Below are positions 16,923 through 24,512 of a DNA stretch of 64,000 bases, one piece after another. The notes beneath the pieces are model-generated. The model was not told the origin of the DNA and did no database searches. It saw nothing but the letters and a program-made list of their open reading frames with translations. Numbering within the stretch: position 1 is the first letter of the stretch; each line of letters starts with the position of its first letter. The stretch is from contig JAVBMV010000008.1 of assembly GCA_031552145.1 (NCBI GenBank), forward strand, positions 310,001-374,000, read 5' to 3'. The translations under genes and the position numbers were made by a program. The DNA is from JAVBMV01 sp031552145 (GTDB taxonomy: Bacteria; Myxococcota; Myxococcia; Myxococcales; UBA5297).

Positions 16923-17084
16923 ATGGATTTGCACCGCCCGCTCAATCGCCGCAACGAGATTTTCCGTTCTCCCAAGCGTCCTAGTCGAGCGCCCAACAGG
17001 CTGCTGTCCTGGAAAGAGGATGAGCCTCCGCGGCAAAAAGAGCCGCTGAACGACCTACTCTCGCGTGCACATGCTTTGCCCTGA
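16923..17084 (+). CDS. Possible small protein (53 residues) upstream of the baeRF gene
   Basis: An ATG with the ribosome site GAGGGGAG 2-4 bases before it opens a 53-codon frame starting MDLHRPLNRRNEIFRSP and ending SRAHALP. The product is basic and proline/arginine-rich in the first half and has an acidic KEDEP patch in the middle, with no membrane helix. Its stop lies 9 bases before the downstream ATG at 17094, so it could be translated with the baeRF gene. No family recognised. It may equally be leader sequence by chance; conservation in relatives would decide. Confidence 0.4.
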   Translation: MDLHRPLNRRNEIFRSPKRPSRAPNRLLSWKEDEPPRQKEPLNDLLSRAHALP

Positions 17085-17093
17085 AGGGGTTAC

Positions 17094-18308
17094 ATGGACG
17101 CGCACCGAGTAATTGAGGAGCTGCTCGCCATACCGAGGCAGGAGACGCCTTTCGCTAGCGTCTACCTGGACGTGAGCCGGAATGACGAGCACCAGCGAGA
17201 GGCGACGCGCGTCCATCTTCGCGACGCGATCCGGCGTACCGTCAAGGGAGCGCGCACTCCACAGGAAGTGAAGGCGCTCGCGCTCGCCTTCGAGCCGGTC
17301 GAGGAGTACGTCGCCTCGGTGCTGCGCCAGCGCACCGACGCCGGCGCGCGCGGCTTGGCGCTCTTCTCCTGTCCCGGCGGAGCGATCTTTCGCTCGATCG
17401 CGGCCAGAGTCCCTTTTCGCGAGGAACTCTCGGTCGCATCTCGAGCGTGCATTCTTCCCTTCATCCTCGCCTGCGAGGCGCTTCCACCCATCCTGATCGC
17501 TGCCATCGAGAGCGATGGAGCCTGGCTCTTTGAAATGGATACGGGAGAGGTCGAAGTGGAGGCGCGCCTCGACCGCTCCTTCCCCGGGTCGCACCGGCAG
17601 GGGGGCTGGGCGCCGCAGCGCATCGCTCACCACATCGGTGAACTGCGCGAGCGCAACCTGCGGGCCGTCGTCCAGCGCCTCGTCGAGCTGGCGGGCGCAG
17701 CGCCGAGGGCGCGCATCGTCCTGGCGGGGCAGGGTCCTACGGTAAAACACTTTCAGGCGATGCTCCCGACACGCCTGCTGGAGCGGGTGGCGAGGGGGGG
17801 CATTCCCTATCCCTCGGGCCTCGAAGGAGGGCCACTCAAAGATGCGCTCTTCGACGCGGCAAGGGCGCTGCTCGAAGAGGAGCGGCGCGGCGAGAATCGG
17901 CGCGAGCGGGACCGCGCGCTCGCGTTGGCCCCCATAGGCCTATGCGCCCTAGAGGTGCATCAGACGCTCATGGCGCTGGCCGAGGGGAAAGTGCAGCATC
18001 TCTTCCTGGACGCCGATCTGCGCGGCACTGGATGGGAGTGCCAGACCTGCCTCGCACCCGGGGCGGGCGCGGAAAGTCGCTGCGATTATTGCGGAGGCAC
18101 CCGCACCCCAATCCCCCTTCCGGAGTTACTCGTCCGGAGAGCCTACGAAGCGCGCGCGGAGGTGACGCTTCTGAGCGGCGACGAGCAACTGCCGCGGGGT
18201 GTCAGCGTCGCCGCGACGCTGCGCGCCCAACCCAAGGAGGCGGGCGCGCAGAGAGAGCGCGCAGCTCAGGAGCAGCCGCTGGTCGCGCCGCAGTTCACGC
18301 ATTTGTAA
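17094..18308 (+). CDS. baeRF-type eRF1-like protein (Vms1/peptidyl-tRNA hydrolase-related)
   Basis: The 404-residue protein resembles the bacterial archaeo-eukaryotic release factor (baeRF) families. Its key segment is SHRQGGWAPQRIAHHIGEL, the baeRF counterpart of the eRF1 GGQ catalytic loop, within an alpha/beta domain (YLDVSRND near the N-terminus, then RARIVLAGQGPTVKHF). A C-terminal zinc ribbon follows (CQTC and CDYC, about residues 305-330), as in eRF1-like relatives. These proteins are thought to act on stalled ribosomes or to hydrolyse peptidyl-tRNA, but bacterial roles are poorly known. AAGGGG precedes the start. Its 3' end overlaps convergent nrdJ by 43 bp. Confidence 0.8.
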   Translation: MDAHRVIEELLAIPRQETPFASVYLDVSRNDEHQREATRVHLRDAIRRTVKGARTPQEVKALALAFEPVEEYVASVLRQRTDAGARGLALFSCPGGAIFRSIAARVPFREELSVASRACILPFILACEALPPILIAAIESDGAWLFEMDTGEVEVEARLDRSFPGSHRQGGWAPQRIAHHIGELRERNLRAVVQRLVELAGAAPRARIVLAGQGPTVKHFQAMLPTRLLERVARGGIPYPSGLEGGPLKDALFDAARALLEEERRGENRRERDRALALAPIGLCALEVHQTLMALAEGKVQHLFLDADLRGTGWECQTCLAPGAGAESRCDYCGGTRTPIPLPELLVRRAYEARAEVTLLSGDEQLPRGVSVAATLRAQPKEAGAQRERAAQEQPLVAPQFTHL

Positions 18309-20983
18309 CAGGCGCCATTGCGCACCATGATCGAGCCACAGGCGTGGCAAGGCGGCGCGTCTGCTTGATTCAGGAAGGCGCCGCGCTCTCCCGATTGGTT
18401 CGCCGGGGCGCCACCGCCCTCCAGCTTCAGCTCCAGCTGAGCGGGCGCGGCGAGCGTGGGCGCAGAGGCCTCGGGGCCGGCGTCCGGCGGGAACTTGAGC
18501 GCCAGCCATCGGAAGAGATAGTCGGCGATGCTCTTGGCGATGGGAATCTCGCGGTTGTTGGTAAAGCCCGAAGGCTCGAAGCGCGTATGGGTGAACTTGT
18601 CGACCAATACTTGAAGGGGCACGCCATACTGGAGCGCCAAGCTGATGGAGGTGGCGAAGCAATCCATCAGCCCCGAGACGACCGAACCCTCCTTCGCCAT
18701 GACACAGAAGAGCTCGCCCGGCGTCCCATCCTCGTACATGCCGACGGTGAGGTAGCCCTCATGTCCGCCGACGGAGAACTTGTGCGTGATGGAGCGGCGC
18801 TCGTCGGGGAGCCTGCGGCGCGCGGCGCCCGGCAAGACCTTGAGCACGGCCTGTGGCCCCTTGCTCTGGCTGGTGTTGAGCGGCTGGGTGCGCTTGCAGC
18901 CATCTCGATAGAGCGCGATGGCCTTGAGCCCTAGCTTCCAGCTAGTCATGTAGACCTGCTCGCAGTCCTCGACGGTCGCCTCGGCGGGGAGATTCACCGT
19001 CTTGGAGATAGCCCCTGAGAGGAAAGGCTGTACGGCCGACATCATGCGCACGTGCCCCTGCCAGTGGATCGTCCGGCGCCCGTTGCGCGGCTTGAAGGCA
19101 CAGTCGAACACGGGCAGATGCTCCTCCGCCAGCCCCGGCGCACCCTCGATCGTCTCGTTCTTATTGAGATGGTCGATGATCGCCTTGATCTGCTCCTGGC
19201 CATAACCGAGGTGCTCCAACGATTCGGGGACGGTCTGGTTCACGATCTTCAGCAGGCCGCCGCCGGAGAGCTTCTTGTACTTGATGAGGGCGATGTCGGG
19301 CTCGATGCCCGTCGTGTCGCAGTCCATCATGAAGCCGATGGTGCCCGTCGGCGCCAGGACGGTCGTCTGGGCATTTCGGAAGCCCAGCTTGCCGCCCAGC
19401 GCCAACGCCTCGTCCCAGGACTCGTTGGCGGCGCGGGTGAGCGCGCCAGAGGTACAGGTCGTACGGCGCGCCGCGTCCCGGTGCTTGCCGATCACCTTGA
19501 GCATCGGCTCGCGATTGAGAGCGAAGCCTTCAAAGGGCCCCATCTCTCCCGAGATACGCGCGCTCGTGGCGTAAGCGTGGCCCGTCATGAGGGCGGTGAT
19601 CGCCGCCGCATAAGAGCGCCCCTCGTCGCTGTCGTAGGGGAGGCCTCGCGCCATAAGAAAGGAGCCCAGGTTGGCGTAGCCCAGCCCCAGCGGCCTGAAG
19701 GCAACGCTATTGGCCCTGATCTGATCAGTGGGATAGCGCGAAGCGTCGACAATGATTTCCTGCGCCAGGATGGTCAGTTCGATCGCCTTCTTGAACGACT
19801 CGCAGTCGAGGTCACCTTCCACTGTGCGGAAGTGCATCAAGTTGAGCGACGCGAGGTTGCAGGCGCTGTCGTCGAGGAACATGTACTCCGAGCAGGGGTT
19901 GCTCGCGCGGATCGGGGCGGTATTGGGGCAAGTGTGCCACGCGTTGACGTTGTCGTGGAACTGCATGCCCGGATCGCCGGTGGTGTGGGCGTTGACGGCG
20001 ATCTCCCTGAAGATTGCTCGCGCGCGATGGGTTTCCATCAGCCGCTTGTCCGCAACAGCGTAGGTGCTCCAAGAGTCATCGCGCTCCACCGCGCGCATGA
20101 AGGAGTCGGTCGCGCGGACGGAGTTGTTGGAGTTTTGAAAGAAAATAGATTGATAGGCCTCGCCGTTGAAGGATCCGTCGTAGCCGGCGTCGATCAGCGC
20201 CCAGGCCTTCTTCTCCTCGTTCGTCTTGCAGCGGACGAAGTCGAGGATGTCGGGGTGCTCGGTCTCCAGGATCACCATCTTGGCGGCGCGCCGCGTCTTG
20301 CCGCCACTCTTGATGACGCCGGCGAAGGCGTCGAAGCCCTTCATGAAGGAGACGGGGCCGCTGGCCGTACCGCCCCCGCGCAGCTCCTCTCTGCTGGAGC
20401 GCAGCGACGAGAAGTTGGTCCCTGTGCCCGACCCGTACTTGAAGAGCATTCCCTCGGTGCGCGCCAGCGTGAGGATCGAGTCCATCGAGTCCTGCACGCT
20501 GTTGATGAAACAGGCCGAACACTGGGGGTGCTCTTCGACGCCCACGTTGAACCAAACAGGACTGTTGAAGGCCATGTTCTGGCGCAGCAAGAGGTAGGAT
20601 AGCTCGTCGCGGAAGGTCTCGGCGTCGCTCTCGGAGGCAAAATAGCCCCCCTCCAGACCCCATCGAGTGATGGTCTCTGCGACGCGCCCTACGAGGTGGC
20701 GAACCGAGCTCTCGCGCTGTGCCGTCCCCGGCGTGCCGCGGAAGTATTTGGAGGCAACCACGTTGGTAGCGAGGAGCGACCAGCTCTTGGGGACCTCGAT
20801 CTCCTTCTGCTCGAAGACCAACTCGCCCTTCTCGCCTGTGATGCTGGCGGCGCGCCGCTCCCACACGAGCTCCTCGGCAGGATCGACCCCGGGCGTGGTG
20901 AAATGCCGGCCGACCTTGAGCCCCTTGTTCCGCTTGCCAGCCCGTTGGCGGCGCCCCCGCTCCGCACTCTCCTTCAATTCCAT
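18266..20983 (-). CDS. nrdJ: Adenosylcobalamin-dependent (class II) ribonucleoside reductase
   Basis: About 905 residues. The large reductase barrel contains SPVWFNVG, NPCSEYMFLDDSACNLASLN (active-site and redox cysteines) and LAPTGTIGFMMDCDTTGIEPD. A cysteine-rich C-terminal tail (CHACGS...CYKCVNCG) acts in re-reduction. It makes deoxynucleotides from ribonucleotides using coenzyme B12, so it works with or without oxygen. The N-terminus has no ATP-cone, hence no classical dATP switch. The ATG at 20983 is set by the strong site GGAGGGAGAGG just upstream; another ATG 12 codons earlier lacks one. No nrdAB genes are seen here. Promoter elements are listed separately. Confidence 0.97.
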   Translation of the reverse strand: MELKESAERGRRQRAGKRNKGLKVGRHFTTPGVDPAEELVWERRAASITGEKGELVFEQKEIEVPKSWSLLATNVVASKYFRGTPGTAQRESSVRHLVGRVAETITRWGLEGGYFASESDAETFRDELSYLLLRQNMAFNSPVWFNVGVEEHPQCSACFINSVQDSMDSILTLARTEGMLFKYGSGTGTNFSSLRSSREELRGGGTASGPVSFMKGFDAFAGVIKSGGKTRRAAKMVILETEHPDILDFVRCKTNEEKKAWALIDAGYDGSFNGEAYQSIFFQNSNNSVRATDSFMRAVERDDSWSTYAVADKRLMETHRARAIFREIAVNAHTTGDPGMQFHDNVNAWHTCPNTAPIRASNPCSEYMFLDDSACNLASLNLMHFRTVEGDLDCESFKKAIELTILAQEIIVDASRYPTDQIRANSVAFRPLGLGYANLGSFLMARGLPYDSDEGRSYAAAITALMTGHAYATSARISGEMGPFEGFALNREPMLKVIGKHRDAARRTTCTSGALTRAANESWDEALALGGKLGFRNAQTTVLAPTGTIGFMMDCDTTGIEPDIALIKYKKLSGGGLLKIVNQTVPESLEHLGYGQEQIKAIIDHLNKNETIEGAPGLAEEHLPVFDCAFKPRNGRRTIHWQGHVRMMSAVQPFLSGAISKTVNLPAEATVEDCEQVYMTSWKLGLKAIALYRDGCKRTQPLNTSQSKGPQAVLKVLPGAARRRLPDERRSITHKFSVGGHEGYLTVGMYEDGTPGELFCVMAKEGSVVSGLMDCFATSISLALQYGVPLQVLVDKFTHTRFEPSGFTNNREIPIAKSIADYLFRWLALKFPPDAGPEASAPTLAAPAQLELKLEGGGAPANQSGERGAFLNQADAPPCHACGSIMVRNGACYKCVNCGATSGCS

Positions 20984-21022
20984 CGACCTCTCCCTCCGGG
21001 GTATGGCGGCTTGTGGCACGCC

Positions 21023-21031
21023 TGTGGAAAA
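21023..21031 (-). promoter_or_regulatory. DnaA-box-like 9-mer near the nrdJ start site
   Basis: Read on the minus strand the sequence is TTTTCCACA, one mismatch from the DnaA box TTATCCACA. It lies just downstream of the predicted nrdJ start of transcription. DnaA control of ribonucleotide reductase genes is known in other bacteria; a single near-match here may be chance. Confidence 0.25.
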
Positions 21032-21039
21032 CGGGGCGC

Positions 21040-21068
21040 ATGTAACAACTGGAGTGCGGCACTGTCAA
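21040..21068 (-). promoter_or_regulatory. Sigma-70-type promoter of nrdJ
   Basis: On the minus strand TTGACA (21068-21063) is followed after 17 bases by TTACAT (21045-21040). Spacing is ideal and the -35 perfect. The leader to the ATG at 20983 would be about 50 bases. Confidence 0.6.
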
Positions 21069-21401
21069 GGCGCAGGCACAATCCTTGGGGGTATCCAAGC
21101 CTTGGACCCTCTATATCTTGAGGTTTGCCGTAGAGATGGCTTCAGAGCGCCTGTCCGAAAAAAGGCTCCTATCGACGGGCATTTCCGCGCTTCTTTTGGC
21201 GCCAAAGCCCCTTGATGGGCCTTGCTCGCTCGCCAGTGGTCTAGCATCCGAGCGAGCAGCAGCACGCCGCGAGCCGACGCTGCGCCGGCGCGCCCAAGCG
21301 GTTAGAACTGCACTCGATGCGCAGCCGCCTTGACTCCCCCGCCAGCGAAGCGAGACTCAAAGGCAACCCAACCGAATCGACGGAGAGGTTAGAGATATCC
21401 G

Positions 21402-22484
21402 ATGGTCCAGATTCAAGAATCCGAAGTGCGTCGAGCCCTCTCGACGGTGAACGATCCTGAGCTGAAGCGAGACCTCGTCTCGCTCGACATGGTCAAGAGC
21501 ATCTCCATTGCCGGAGGGCGCGTGACCGTTCGCATCGAGCTGACGACGCCGGCCTGCCCCTTGCGGGGGAAGATCCGCGCCGATATCGAGCAGGCGCTCC
21601 AGGCGCTACCAGGCGTCGCCGAGGTGGTGATCGACTTCACGGCAAAGGTGCGCGGTGCTCCGAAGCCGCAGGGCGATCTGATGCCGGGCGTGAAGAACGT
21701 GCTGCTCGTCGGCGCGGGCAAGGGCGGGGTAGGAAAGTCCACCTGCGCAGTGAACCTGGCGCTGGCGCTCGCCAAGAGCGGCGCCGCCGTAGGGCTGCTC
21801 GACGCCGACTTTCACGGCCCCTCCATCCCGATCATGCTGGGCCTCACTCAAGCGCCCGCCATCGACCGCGGAAAGATTGAGCCTCTCGAGGCCTTCGGCA
21901 TGAAGGTGATGTCGCTTGGGCTGTTGACCGAGCCAGGGGCGGCGGTGTTGTGGCGGGGACCGAAGCTCCATGGCGCCATCAAACAGCTCTTCGCCGACGT
22001 CGCCTGGGGCCAGCTCGACTATCTGGTGGTCGATCTTCCGCCGGGCACTGGCGACATCCCCATCTCGATCTCCCAGTTGGTGAAGCCGTGCGGGGCGGTG
22101 CTGGTGACGACCCCACAGGATCTCTCGCTCGCGGACGTCCTCAAGGCGAAGCAGCTCTTCGACCAGGTTGGGATTCCAACTATCGGGCTCGTAGAGAACA
22201 TGAGCGGCTTCACCTGCCCTCACTGCAACTGCACGAGCCCCATCTTTGACGTGGGCGGCGGCAGACGCGCGGCGGAGGCGATGCGAATCGATTGTCTGGG
22301 AACGCTCCCACTCGAGCCGGCGGTGCGCGCGGCTGGCGACCGCGGCGTGCCAATCGTCGCCGCCGAACCTGAGTCGCTCCATGCGAAGGCCTTCGAGGAG
22401 ATCGCGCGCGTCCTCGCGGGCAAAATCTCCACGATGGCCAGAACGCTCAGCCTGCCTGTGCTCGGCAGAGCCTCCGGGGAATAG
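21402..22484 (+). CDS. mrp: Mrp/NBP35-family P-loop ATPase (ApbC, Fe-S cluster carrier)
   Basis: The 360-residue protein has an N-terminal MIP18/DUF59 domain (about 1-85, with LTTPACPLRGKI) and a deviant Walker A ATPase (GAGKGGVGKSTCAVNLA), followed by DADFHGPSIPIMLG, PPGTGD and ENMSGFTCPHC, whose CxxC would hold a bridging cluster between two subunits. These proteins carry and transfer [4Fe-4S] clusters in the cytosol. Length and motif order are normal. This fits the nearby ferredoxin-type enzymes in the window. The gene seems to lead a plus-strand set with two unknown genes (22504 and 23058). Confidence 0.94.
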   Translation: MVQIQESEVRRALSTVNDPELKRDLVSLDMVKSISIAGGRVTVRIELTTPACPLRGKIRADIEQALQALPGVAEVVIDFTAKVRGAPKPQGDLMPGVKNVLLVGAGKGGVGKSTCAVNLALALAKSGAAVGLLDADFHGPSIPIMLGLTQAPAIDRGKIEPLEAFGMKVMSLGLLTEPGAAVLWRGPKLHGAIKQLFADVAWGQLDYLVVDLPPGTGDIPISISQLVKPCGAVLVTTPQDLSLADVLKAKQLFDQVGIPTIGLVENMSGFTCPHCNCTSPIFDVGGGRRAAEAMRIDCLGTLPLEPAVRAAGDRGVPIVAAEPESLHAKAFEEIARVLAGKISTMARTLSLPVLGRASGE

Positions 22485-22503
22485 CGAAAGAGAGAAAGAG
22501 GCG

Positions 22504-23037
22504 ATGGCGAGAGCGACTACAGGACGCAGGGCGGCGGAGAGCAGAGCGGGAGGCACGCGCTCACAGCGAGAGCACCCCGAGACGAAAGGCATCGAAGAAG
22601 AACCGCGGCGCGGGCACGAAGAGGGAGAGCTCCCCGAGAGCGACCGGGCGCCCCTCCCCACCTTCGATGAGGAACAGGAGTCGCAGGAACGTCAGCCCGG
22701 GAGCGTCACCGAGACGCTCAAGCGGGCGATGGCGGCCGGCCTGGGCGCGGTCTTTGTCAAGGAGGAGGGGCTGCGCTCCTACGTCAAGGACATCAAGCTG
22801 CCGAAGGAGATGATGTCCTATCTGCTCAGCCAAGCAGAGCGGAGCAAGGGAGAGCTGGTCCGAATCGTCGAGGAGGAGCTGAGAAGGCTCTTCGCCAGCG
22901 ACTCCTTCAGGCGAGAGCTAGTCACTATGCTGAGCGAGCTCACTTTCGAGGTCCACGCCGAGGTAAAGCTGAAACCCGATGGTCCCAAGGTAGAGCGCAC
23001 TGAAGCGCGCCTTACGAAGCGAGGGCGCTCCAAGTAG
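22504..23037 (+). CDS. Uncharacterised charged helical protein
   Basis: 177 residues, no recognised family. Residues 1-62 are low-complexity and rich in Glu, Arg and Gly, probably disordered. Residues about 65-150 are predicted helical (TLKRAMAAGLGAVFVKEEGLRSYVKDIKLPKEMM, then SKGELVRIVEEELRRLFAS), with hydrophobic spacing suggestive of an amphipathic or coiled-coil interface. The C-terminus returns to basic residues (RLTKRGRSK). A ribosome site AAAGAGG precedes the ATG 20 bases after mrp, suggesting co-transcription. The helical core vaguely recalls granule- or phasin-like proteins, but no such claim is supported. The function is unknown. Confidence 0.65.
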   Translation: MARATTGRRAAESRAGGTRSQREHPETKGIEEEPRRGHEEGELPESDRAPLPTFDEEQESQERQPGSVTETLKRAMAAGLGAVFVKEEGLRSYVKDIKLPKEMMSYLLSQAERSKGELVRIVEEELRRLFASDSFRRELVTMLSELTFEVHAEVKLKPDGPKVERTEARLTKRGRSK

Positions 23038-23057
23038 CGCGTCGACCCGAGAAGCTC

Positions 23058-23483
23058 ATGGCTCGTATTTCCAAGAGGTGGTGGGGAAGGCTGCTCCCGA
23101 TCGCGCTGCTGGCGGCGATCGGCGGCTGGTATTTCTGGACGGCGCCCAAGGAGGTCGTGCTCGAATACTCTCTGCGGGACGTAGGAGAGGAACTTGACGA
23201 ACTCACGGTGGAGCTGCATCGCGTCGACGAGGCGGGCGGCTCTGGCGGCGTGAAGGGCGATGCCGACCGGCGCGCTACCTTCTTTTATTCGGCAGCCGCG
23301 CCCGCGCCGGCTCTACAGCAACATCGCGTGAGGCTCTTGAAAGGAGCGTGGCGGCTGCGGCTGCAGCTCTCCTACCGCGACGGCAAAAAGGGCGTGGCGG
23401 AGCGTTCCTTCGATGTAGCGGGAGAGCTAACGCTCACCATTCCGCTGACGAAGGCGCAGCTGCTCAGCGGCGCTGATAGATGA
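23058..23483 (+). CDS. Uncharacterised membrane-anchored protein
   Basis: 141 residues. One N-terminal membrane helix (about 9-27, after RISKRWWGR) is followed by a soluble, probably periplasmic, domain with alternating hydrophobic residues (VVLEYSLRDVGEELDELTVELHRVDEAG, then WRLRLQLSYRDGK and ELTLTIPLT), which looks like a small beta-sandwich. No family recognised. It lies 20 bp after the helical protein gene and overlaps the convergent TPR gene by 20 bp. The gene looks real from its start spacing and composition, but function cannot be stated. Confidence 0.6.
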   Translation: MARISKRWWGRLLPIALLAAIGGWYFWTAPKEVVLEYSLRDVGEELDELTVELHRVDEAGGSGGVKGDADRRATFFYSAAAPAPALQQHRVRLLKGAWRLRLQLSYRDGKKGVAERSFDVAGELTLTIPLTKAQLLSGADR

Positions 23484-24189
23484 CGCGCCGCCCGCCGGAA
23501 GGACCGCCAAACTCCGGTGGCGGCCGCTCCAGGTGAAACTGATACCACTCGGGTTCGTAGAGCTTCATCTTCAGCCGCTTGTCGTTCTGGAGCGCTACCT
23601 GCAGGGCCTTCAGCTTCTCGTCGGTGGGATTGGTCTGGACTGCCCTGGCGAGCACCCTCAGCGCCCCCTCGCGCTCGCCCAGCTTCTCGAGGCAATAGGC
23701 GTAGGTCGCCCAGACGATCCCCTCCTTCTTTCCCGCCTTGACGGCCCCCTCGAAGGCTGCGCGCATCTCGGCGGACTTCTTCGCATTGAAGTGGAGGCAG
23801 CCGAGCATCGCCTTTGCCCTGGCGCTGGTGGGGCCCCGCTGGCCCGAGCCCTCCAGATGGGAACGCGCCGCCTCGAAGTCCTTGTTGATGTAGAGGAGCA
23901 GCCCGATGTTCGAGTGGATCTCTGGTCCGAGAAAGAGTTGCCACTTCTCGAACTTCAGCGCCTCCTCTAGCACCTTGACCGCGCGCTCGACCTTACGAGC
24001 CTGCAGCTCTCGCTGGACCGACCCGAGCAGCGCCTGAACCTTCTTGCTGATGCGCCTGCCCAAGAAGATGTTAGCGGCGACAAAGACCAGGAGCGCGGGA
24101 AAGATCGCCGCCCAAGCGCTGAAGCCTGCGAGCAGGATGGCGAGCGCGGCGAGCACCGCCATGCCGAGGCTCAGCAAGAGGTTGTACAT
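23464..24189 (-). CDS. TPR-repeat membrane protein (uncharacterised)
   Basis: 241 residues. Two closely spaced membrane helices lie at the N-terminus (about 2-23 and 27-47, MYNLLLSLGMAVLAALAILLAG and AIFPALLVFVAANIFLG). A cytosolic run of helical repeats follows, including AVKVLEEALKFEKWQLFLGPEIHSNIG and GAVKAGKKEGIVWATYAYCLEKLGE, typical of tetratricopeptide repeats, which bind partner proteins. It ends with a Pro-rich, basic tail. The ATG at 24189 begins the first membrane helix; upstream frame runs into the tRNA-Leu gene and is unlikely. It is probably transcribed downstream of tRNA-Leu. No specific function. Confidence 0.75.
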   Translation of the reverse strand: MYNLLLSLGMAVLAALAILLAGFSAWAAIFPALLVFVAANIFLGRRISKKVQALLGSVQRELQARKVERAVKVLEEALKFEKWQLFLGPEIHSNIGLLLYINKDFEAARSHLEGSGQRGPTSARAKAMLGCLHFNAKKSAEMRAAFEGAVKAGKKEGIVWATYAYCLEKLGEREGALRVLARAVQTNPTDEKLKALQVALQNDKRLKMKLYEPEWYQFHLERPPPEFGGPSGGRRVIYQRR

Positions 24190-24245
24190 GGCGTCTCGAC
24201 TCCAAGAGCATTGCCGAGGCCACGCGCCCCGGCAGGAGCTGCGAT

Positions 24246-24329
24246 TGCCGGAGGAGGGGGTCGAACCCTCATGAGGCGAGCCTCGCGGGATTTTGAGTCC
24301 CGTGCGTATGCCAGTTCCGCCACTCCGGC
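24246..24329 (-). tRNA. tRNA-Leu (anticodon CAA)
   Basis: On the minus strand an 84-base type II tRNA. Acceptor GCCGGAG (24329-24323) pairs with CTCCGGC (24253-24247), discriminator A. The anticodon loop CTCAAAA gives CAA, reading UUG codons. The long variable arm (about GAGGCTCGCCTC) and TTCGACC T loop identify leucine. CCA is not encoded. Confidence 0.94.
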
Positions 24330-24372
24330 TATCGAAAAAATACTCGACGAGCTTTCTCGCGAGTGGGCTGGC

Positions 24373-24402
24373 GTTATAGGAGCGGAACCTCGGGTGCGTC
24401 AA
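24373..24402 (-). promoter_or_regulatory. Promoter of tRNA-Leu
   Basis: On the minus strand TTGACG (24402-24397) and TATAAC (24378-24373) are separated by 18 bases. Both are five-of-six matches to the consensus. Transcription would start around 24366, some 37 bases before the mature tRNA. Confidence 0.6.
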
Positions 24403-24512
24403 GCGGGCGAGGGTGAGGAACTTCCCTTGACCCGCCTCGACCGGCTAACCTCGCGCCGCGAATGAGCGCATCGTTGGGATCTTGAGGCCACAATGGCCCC
24501 CCGGGAGAGGTC

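Larger units (their letters stand above)
20984..21401. promoter_or_regulatory. Divergent intergenic region between nrdJ and mrp
   Basis: This 418-bp stretch holds the nrdJ promoter and no convincing gene. Besides the boxes listed separately, it has a perfect palindrome TCCAAG-C-CTTGGA (21094-21106), which may be an operator, upstream of the nrdJ -35. No cobalamin riboswitch fold could be recognised by eye, and the predicted nrdJ leader of about 50 bases is too short for one. Nothing else was identified towards mrp, apart from a GAGAGG ribosome site before 21402. Confidence 0.5.

Noticed and set aside
19052..20602. 516-codon plus-strand frame opposite nrdJ
   Set aside because: NrdJ motifs on the minus strand are unmistakable; the plus-strand frame has no recognisable domain.
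20984..21401. Cobalamin riboswitch upstream of nrdJ
   Set aside because: A suggestive GACCACTGGC run exists on the minus strand, but no convincing B12 fold or box series could be followed, and the predicted leader is only about 50 bases.
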